Part shown: positions 59,782-64,000 of the stretch, piece by piece
How positions within the stretch are numbered: the first letter of the stretch is position 1
Layout of the letters: each line of letters opens with the position of its first letter
Assembly (NCBI GenBank): GCA_964641155.1
Contig: CAZXJO010000001.1
Coordinates: forward strand, 62,001-126,000
Direction of reading: 5' to 3'
Length of the DNA stretch: 64,000 bases
From: DTCV01 sp964641155
GTDB taxonomy: Archaea; Thermoproteota; Thermoprotei_A; Sulfolobales; NBVN01
The notes under the pieces: generated by a model
Told to the model about the DNA's origin: nothing
The model's database searches: none
Seen by the model: the letters and a program-made list of their open reading frames with translations, nothing else
Translations under genes and position numbers: made by a program

Positions 59782-60102
59782 ATGTCTAAGAAGGGTAAGC
59801 CCAGTAGTAGCGGGGAGTTGCCAACACCAGCTGAGGGTGAGGTCATATGTGTAGTGACTGATGCGGTCGGCGCTAACTACGTTAAGGCTCTCTGCATGGA
59901 CGGAGTGGTTAGGGTGTGTAGAATTCCGGGGAAGTTGAGGAAGAAGGTTTGGATAAACGTTAAGGATGTCGTCTTGGTCGCCGTGTGGGAGTTCCAGAAC
60001 GATAAGGGGGACATCATATACCGCTATGAGAGGGATGAACGTAAGAAGCTAATAGAACTCGGCCTGCTCAGCAAGGACTTAATTGAAGGTGGTTCTCCAT
60101 AA
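59782..60102 (+). CDS. eif1A: Translation initiation factor aIF1A
   Basis: The 106-residue aIF1A has the S1-like OB fold: EGEVICVVTDAVGANYVKALCMDGVVRVCRIPGKLRKKVWINVKDVVLVA, visible in blocks through residues 19-70, followed by a charged C-terminus. It binds the A site of the small subunit during initiation. It lies between nmd3 and rio1 in the operon with short gaps (6 and 32 bases). Confidence 0.95.
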   Translation: MSKKGKPSSSGELPTPAEGEVICVVTDAVGANYVKALCMDGVVRVCRIPGKLRKKVWINVKDVVLVAVWEFQNDKGDIIYRYERDERKKLIELGLLSKDLIEGGSP

Positions 60103-60134
60103 GAAGAGGGGGCGATATCGATAAGTTTCTCGAC

Positions 60135-60911
60135 ATGTACTATAAGGCCACCGGTAAGCTGAGGAGGGAAGTCGATAAAGACCTCTTCGAAACAGTTGAG
60201 GAGGTGTTTGACTCAGCAACCGTTCTAGCGATCATCGAATTGTGTAGGCGGAAAGCCCTCTACGAGTTAAAGGGTGTGGTGAGTTCGGGTAAGGAGTCCA
60301 GGGTTTACTGGGGTAAGTCATTCGACGGCGATGACTTAGCCGTTAAGATATACCTCACATCATCAGCTGAGTTTAGGAAGGGGATGCTTAAGTACTTACT
60401 CGGGGACCCGAGGTTTAAGAAAATCCCTAAATCGACTAGGAAGCTAGTAAGCACGTGGGCCCGTAAGGAGTTCAAGAACTTGAAGCTCATGCACGACGCA
60501 GGCGCCACCGTGCCTAATCCCATAGCGCAGTACGAGAACGTGTTAGTGATGGAGTTCATCGGTGAGGGGGGAGTGAGGGCCCCACTACTTAAGGAAGTTG
60601 AGCTAGAAACCAACGAATATGAGGAAATATTCTACAAGGTGATCAATGATTTGAGGAAGATCTACAGATATGCTGGGCTAGTGCACGGAGATTTAAGCGA
60701 GTACAACATAATGATTTATAAAGACCTCCCCTACATAATCGACGTAAGTCAGTCGGTGAAGGTGACCCACCCAAACGCTTTTGACTTACTCACACGTGAT
60801 TTAAGTAACCTGGTAAGCTACTTCAGGGCTGTGGGGTTGGAGACACCCAGTGTTGAAGAATTAATCGAATACGTCTCGGGTAAGGGGTTCGAAGAACCTA
60901 GCGAGTTCTGA
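60135..60911 (+). CDS. rio1: RIO1-type serine kinase
   Basis: A 258-residue RIO kinase. The nucleotide loop is GVVSSGKESRVYWG near 47, with AVKIY (lysine) near 69. The catalytic loop reads VHGDLSEYN near 183, and the metal-binding IIDVSQSV near 202 replaces the usual DFG. RIO1 phosphorylates ribosome assembly factors during 18S/16S rRNA maturation. It is followed 56 bases later by the Dim2/Krr1-like KH protein, its natural assembly partner in archaea. ATG at 60135. Confidence 0.93.
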   Translation: MYYKATGKLRREVDKDLFETVEEVFDSATVLAIIELCRRKALYELKGVVSSGKESRVYWGKSFDGDDLAVKIYLTSSAEFRKGMLKYLLGDPRFKKIPKSTRKLVSTWARKEFKNLKLMHDAGATVPNPIAQYENVLVMEFIGEGGVRAPLLKEVELETNEYEEIFYKVINDLRKIYRYAGLVHGDLSEYNIMIYKDLPYIIDVSQSVKVTHPNAFDLLTRDLSNLVSYFRAVGLETPSVEELIEYVSGKGFEEPSEF

Positions 60912-60967
60912 CCAAGATATTGGAAACTTAAATTAGTTGTCAATAAGTTATAACTGCGGTGTAACAG

Positions 60968-61573
60968 GTGGATTCAAGTACTCAGAAGCCGCAGGTATTA
61001 CCTGGTGTTCTGAAGCTCTACGTCAAAGTTCCACCAGATAGGGTGAGAGTGCTCACCGCTAATAACAGTGAAGTGCTTAGGGAGTTGGAGGGGAGGACGC
61101 TTACGAAGGTGAGCGTTGATGAGGTGAACTCATACGCCATAGTTGAGCCCTCCACACCGAATACACCGGTGGCAAACGTGATTAAGGCCAGGGAATTCAT
61201 AAACGCTATAGCAGCGGGCTTCGCCCCTGAGAGGGCCTGGAGGCTACTAAACGACGACCAAATTTTACTCGTCATCGACTTAAAAACCGTTGTAACTGAC
61301 TCGGAAAACCATCTTACGAGGATTAAGGGCAGGATAATAGGCGAGGGCGGTAAAGTGAAGAAGAACATTGAAGAGATCACTGGGACCTACATCTCAGTCT
61401 ACGAGGACCTCATAGCCATTATCGGGGATTATGAAGGCGTCAACCTCGCGAAAGAGGCTGTGGAGATGCTTATCCAGGGAAGGCAGCACTCAACGGTGTA
61501 TAAGTACCTGGATAAGGCAGTGCGTGAGGTCAAGAAGAAGAGAGCTACCACTATGTGGAGCAAGGGGTTATGA
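60968..61573 (+). CDS. KH-domain RNA-processing protein (Dim2/Krr1-like)
   Basis: The 201-residue protein has two KH-like domains. The C-terminal one has the GxxG loop GRIIGEGGKVKKNIEEITGTYISVYEDLIAIIGDY near 123-155; the N-terminal KH is degenerate. The family functions in 16S rRNA maturation, binding near the 3' end with RIO kinases. It starts with GTG at 60968 and closes the operon. Its last codons GGG TTA TGA lie in the opening bases of the third repeat copy, so the stop codon is part of the repeat. Confidence 0.88.
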   Translation: MDSSTQKPQVLPGVLKLYVKVPPDRVRVLTANNSEVLRELEGRTLTKVSVDEVNSYAIVEPSTPNTPVANVIKAREFINAIAAGFAPERAWRLLNDDQILLVIDLKTVVTDSENHLTRIKGRIIGEGGKVKKNIEEITGTYISVYEDLIAIIGDYEGVNLAKEAVEMLIQGRQHSTVYKYLDKAVREVKKKRATTMWSKGL

Positions 61574-61729
61574 AGCTGTTTTGTGTTGCGTGAGGTTTGT
61601 TTACTAACGTGGTGATGGTTGTTCTTGGAGGTGCCTTAGACCTACGCCCGTGATGTGGGCTTCACCCGTTCACGGCGGAAGCCCATGAAATGAAGAAGGG
61701 ATGAAACTTAACGCTAGACCAGAACGGTA
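61564..61729 (+). repeat. Dispersed 160-170 bp structured repeat, copy 3
   Basis: Third copy of the repeat. It begins GGGGTTATGAAGCTG, overlapping the KH gene stop codon, and runs through the GGGCTTC / GAAGCCC hairpin to GAAGAAGGGATGAAAC and CTAGACCAGAACGG. It differs from copy 2 at roughly ten scattered positions and from copy 1 at about the same number over the core. Where the copies differ, the hairpin arms are kept, which hints at selection for RNA or DNA structure. Confidence 0.85.
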
Positions 61730-61863
61730 GTGCAAACGTATTTTAACCTCATAGTACAGCTTCCCACATGATCTAGGGTTGAGTGTGTGATGAGTTTTAA
61801 TATCTGAGGTGTGATGTGGGGCCAAAGCTCTGAGTTACTGAACCAACAGAATTTAGTAAGTTA

Positions 61864-62007
61864 TGGTGGGCCCGGGGGGATTTGAACCCCCGACCTACGG
61901 GTCTCTTCTCCAGTCCCCTATCATCCCTTGCGGTCGTCAGACCCGTAACTGGTGAACTGGAGCTTCGGCTAACGATCCGCCGCTCTGCCTGGCTGAGCTA
62001 CGGGCCC
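61864..62007 (-). tRNA. tRNA-Trp (CCA) with two introns
   Basis: Minus-strand tRNA with GGGCCCG acceptor paired to CGGGCCC, discriminator A and an encoded CCA (61864-61866). D arm GCTC-AGCCAGGCA-GAGC, T arm GGGGG-TTCAAAT-CCCCC. Splicing out 13 bases at 61964-61976 (between positions 30 and 31) and 54 bases at 61903-61956 (between 37 and 38) yields anticodon stem GCGGG with CCCGT and loop CTCCAGA, anticodon CCA, matching archaeal tRNA-Trp. Without both introns no proper anticodon stem forms. The larger intron contains a CTGA and an ATGATAG separated by a hairpin with a GCAA loop. TATA-like sequence lies at 62042-62057. Confidence 0.88.
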
Positions 62008-62041
62008 ACCTCAATTCATCACCCAATAATTTAGTCTAGAG

Positions 62042-62057
62042 CTTATATATGTTTAAG
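62042..62057. promoter_or_regulatory. Bidirectional TATA region for tRNA-Trp and small zinc-ribbon gene
   Basis: CTTATATATGTTTAAG can be read in both directions. It lies about 40 bases from the tRNA-Trp 5' end and about 34 bases from the TTG start of the small protein. It resembles the paired TATA seen at 43146-43157. Confidence 0.45.
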
Positions 62058-62082
62058 CCCTGATCAGTATGATGGATGCAGG

Positions 62083-62259
62083 TTGAGTAAGTACTCACTT
62101 AGGTGTGAGGAGTGCGGCACTCTGTGGAAACTCACGGTTAGCTACAACCTCAACGAATTCCGGAGACTGTACCACTACTGCAGCACATGTAGGAAGAACA
62201 CCTTCCACGAGGTCTTACTGGAGGACTCAGCGGAGGTTCATACGATCACAGATCACTGA
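62083..62259 (+). CDS. Small zinc-ribbon protein, 58 residues
   Basis: A TTG-started frame gives a 58-residue protein whose first half has CEECGTLWKL and second half CSTCRKNTF, a four-cysteine zinc-ribbon spacing of C-x2-C-(about 21)-C-x2-C. The gene has TATA-like sequence about 34 bases upstream, and codon use agrees with the neighbours. A longer open frame on the same strand (62105-62305) overlaps it but has no domain. It probably binds zinc and nucleic acid or a protein partner; no further role is visible. Confidence 0.6.
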   Translation: MSKYSLRCEECGTLWKLTVSYNLNEFRRLYHYCSTCRKNTFHEVLLEDSAEVHTITDH

Positions 62260-62371
62260 TAGAGCTTCATCATCCGACTTAAACTCCAGGACGTTACCTA
62301 ATTAACTTTATGACCTCTCCCACGTCCCTGCGTCCGAAAACGTTGAACGCTTAAAAATGAAGTTAACCCGT

Positions 62372-64000
62372 TTAGGAAAGCTCTTTCAGGTAATGAAGTG
62401 CCGGTCTAAGACTCATGTAATGAGGTAGGGTTGAACTGACTCTGGGATAACCTTCTAAGTCCTTATCAACCATGTCCACCAACTCCTCAACAGTGACCGT
62501 CTTCTGAGCGTTGGATGCCCTTATCCTGACGTTAACTGTCTTGGTCTTAAACTCCCTCTCACCTATAACCGCTATGTAAGGCACCCACTCTATACCTGCC
62601 TCCCTGATCCTCTTAGCGAGTGTTAGATCCCTATCATCTATGTCTGCCCTGATACCCTTCCTCACCAAGCTATTCAATACTTCCTCCGCAAATCCTAGGA
62701 ACTCCTTAGATATGGGTATTATCCTGACCTGAATTGGTGCGAGCCATGTTGGAATGTTTGGAGTCTTACCAGCTTCCTCATCCTGGACAGCCTTATCTAG
62801 TACTGCGTAGATGTACCTCTCGATGGAGCCTATTATGGCGGTGTGTATTATGACTGGGTATCTCTCAACTCCTGCCTCATCCACGTACCTTATGTTGAAC
62901 CTCGCCGCGTTCCCCACATCTATTTGGAACGTGGCCACTTCCCTAGGTCTCTTAAGCTCATCGATAACGTTGTACTCGACATTGATGACCCAGTAGTATA
63001 TGCCTGGAGGATAGAGAGTTATCAGTGCAGGTTTACCCATCCTCCTAATGAGCTCTACCAAGTAGTCTTTATTTGATTCGAAGAAGTCCTCACTTACGTT
63101 GTAGATCGCTACGTACTCCCTTCCCAACTTCCTGATCTCCTCAAGTATCTTCTCCTGAACCTTGAAGGAGAAGGCCTTACCTTCGTCTAAATCCTTTAGA
63201 AGTATGTGGAGGTCAGGCATGTAGAACTTCCTCAGCCTGAAACACAGGACTAACTCACCCTTCTGTTCGAACCTATAGCTATCAGCAACTTCAAAGACAC
63301 CTAAAGGAAGTTCCTTGTAACTGATCAGCCAGTCCTTGATCATGGCGAATTGCTGATGACATGCTGCATACCTCATAACTAATTTACTGCCCTCCGACTC
63401 AACCTCATACAACCTGTCACCGAATAAATCAGCGTGCTCTTTGATAGGCCTGAATTTAAGGTTGAACATGTTAGTACCCATAACCCTAAGCACTGGGATT
63501 CCCAGGGACTTAACGACTGACCAAGAATACTCCTTAACAGCCTCGACCATCGCAGTGGCGTGGGGTTGATACCTCAAGTGACCACTGTCCGACATCGGCT
63601 CCCATTCGAAGCCAAACTTCCTGCAGACCTCTAGGAGCCGTGACTTCCCTCCAGGTAACTCCCTCCTGAAGACTTCCTTCTCAACCAATATCTTAAGGTC
63701 TTCCTCTCCTGACTTAAATTCGTACTCCTCAGGACTGTAAATACCTCCATCGGGCGTGATTATCAGGTACTTCTTAGAGGTGACTGCTTGCCTAACAACT
63801 TCCTCCGCTCTGTACTCCCTAGATAGCTCGGAGAGCGGGTGTCCGTAACACTTTATGTCGAAGGCCTTGTACCAGCCGAACGGCGCCTTATATACGTTGA
63901 TCCCCCTCTCACTGAACACCTTAAACAAGTAGTTCAACACGTTCATCGCCTCCTCCGGACCTGCCAGCTTCGATGACAGGTGCGCGTACGGATATAAAAC
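62372..64000 (-). CDS. thrS: Threonyl-tRNA synthetase, archaeal type (5' end beyond window)
   Basis: The synthetase charges tRNA-Thr. The visible part includes the archaeal N-terminal editing-domain end (VLYPYAHLSSKLAG, running out of the window at 64000), the catalytic class II core with SDSGHLRYQPHATAMVEAVK, MGTNMFNLKFRPIKEHADLF near 148, RYAACHQQFAMIKDW, and motif 3 HTAIIGSIERYIYAVLDKA near 385. The C-terminal anticodon-binding domain (VRIIPISKEFLGFAEEV) follows. An internal ATG at 63946 could start a shorter form but would drop conserved editing-domain residues. The catalytic cysteine and histidines are present. Confidence 0.92.
   Translation of the reverse strand, partial: VLYPYAHLSSKLAGPEEAMNVLNYLFKVFSERGINVYKAPFGWYKAFDIKCYGHPLSELSREYRAEEVVRQAVTSKKYLIITPDGGIYSPEEYEFKSGEEDLKILVEKEVFRRELPGGKSRLLEVCRKFGFEWEPMSDSGHLRYQPHATAMVEAVKEYSWSVVKSLGIPVLRVMGTNMFNLKFRPIKEHADLFGDRLYEVESEGSKLVMRYAACHQQFAMIKDWLISYKELPLGVFEVADSYRFEQKGELVLCFRLRKFYMPDLHILLKDLDEGKAFSFKVQEKILEEIRKLGREYVAIYNVSEDFFESNKDYLVELIRRMGKPALITLYPPGIYYWVINVEYNVIDELKRPREVATFQIDVGNAARFNIRYVDEAGVERYPVIIHTAIIGSIERYIYAVLDKAVQDEEAGKTPNIPTWLAPIQVRIIPISKEFLGFAEEVLNSLVRKGIRADIDDRDLTLAKRIREAGIEWVPYIAVIGEREFKTKTVNVRIRASNAQKTVTVEELVDMVDKDLEGYPRVSSTLPHYMSLRPALHYLKELS

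Noticed and set aside
61864..62007. Reading the tRNA as Val (GAC) or Ile (GAT) from loops inside the intron
   Set aside because: Those loops need a 6-base variable region or mismatched stems; removing two introns gives a fully paired tRNA-Trp with the known anticodon-arm sequence.
62105..62305. Longer open frame overlapping the zinc-ribbon gene
   Set aside because: It lacks any motif, is arginine- and serine-rich as expected for a shadow frame, and the cysteine-bearing frame has a promoter.

Overview
The window is a gene-dense stretch of an archaeal chromosome. The clearest lineage signals are crenarchaeal (Thermoproteota): a separate non-catalytic tRNA-splicing endonuclease subunit, tRNA genes with introns at canonical and non-canonical positions, an aKMT-type protein lysine methyltransferase, an ESCRT-III/CdvB-like protein, Alba and an archaeal inositol-phospholipid synthase. 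Aconitase-X phosphomevalonate dehydratase plus a UbiD decarboxylase (the archaeal modified mevalonate route) argues against Sulfolobales. A Desulfurococcales-like or related hyperthermophile is my best guess, by inference only. Many genes start with TTG or GTG. First genes of transcription units tend to have a TATA box 25-40 bases upstream and little or no leader, while operon-internal genes often carry GGAGG/GGTG sites.

Layout. 1-5.2 kb: ferritin-like protein, pyrimidine-dimer glycosylase, Alba, XPB helicase with an unknown convergent gene, RNase HII. 5.2-10.4 kb: first copy of a 160-170 bp dispersed repeat, then an OBG/DRG-like GTPase and MBF1-HflX-Trm56-TFE-C5 methyltransferase with overlapping genes. 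10.4-16.1 kb: minus-strand information-processing operon aIF5A-SRP54-Pus10-L21e-Rpo4-DUF655-TrmJ. 16.2-21.5 kb: tungsten aldehyde oxidoreductase, MoaD-like carrier, GlmS and a GlmU-like enzyme. 21.5-22 kb: tRNA-Asp (intron) and tRNA-Val. 22-28 kb: organic-acid oxidation region (LutA/LutB-like, GcvH-like, GlcD/GlcF-like) and a half-size CHR transporter. 28-33.3 kb: PD-(D/E)XK-like protein, PCNA, small primase subunit, FAU-1, UPF0147 and a p27 zinc ribbon. 33.3-38.1 kb: minus-strand operon Clp1-like kinase, UbiD-type decarboxylase, both phosphomevalonate dehydratase subunits and thymidylate kinase.

38.2-45 kb: second aldehyde oxidoreductase, second repeat copy, a PAPS-reductase/ferredoxin fusion, and a divergent zinc/manganese-type ABC transporter whose shared promoter is flanked by two perfect TGTGCACA palindromes. 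45-51.8 kb: splicing endonuclease subunit-HisRS-deoxyhypusine synthase, MtnA-QueC, translin, tRNA-Tyr (intron), a CdvB-like gene and a purine phosphoribosyltransferase. 51.9-56.6 kb: CinA-like protein, phospholipid synthase, an unknown small protein, aKMT, and two tandem type IV pilin-like proteins. 56.6-61.6 kb: tRNA methylthiotransferase, then aIF2-beta-DUF424-NMD3-aIF1A-RIO1-KH protein, with the third repeat copy overlapping the KH stop codon. 61.8-64 kb: tRNA-Trp with two introns, a small zinc-ribbon gene, and threonyl-tRNA synthetase running off the right edge.

Most of the window is core translation, RNA modification, replication and lipid-precursor metabolism. The least explained signals are the three-copy structured repeat, the twin-palindrome metal promoter, the two-intron tRNA-Trp, the orphan pilin-like pair, and genes whose conserved N-terminus lies upstream of any ATG, GTG or TTG. 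I found no CRISPR array, intact transposase gene or rRNA.
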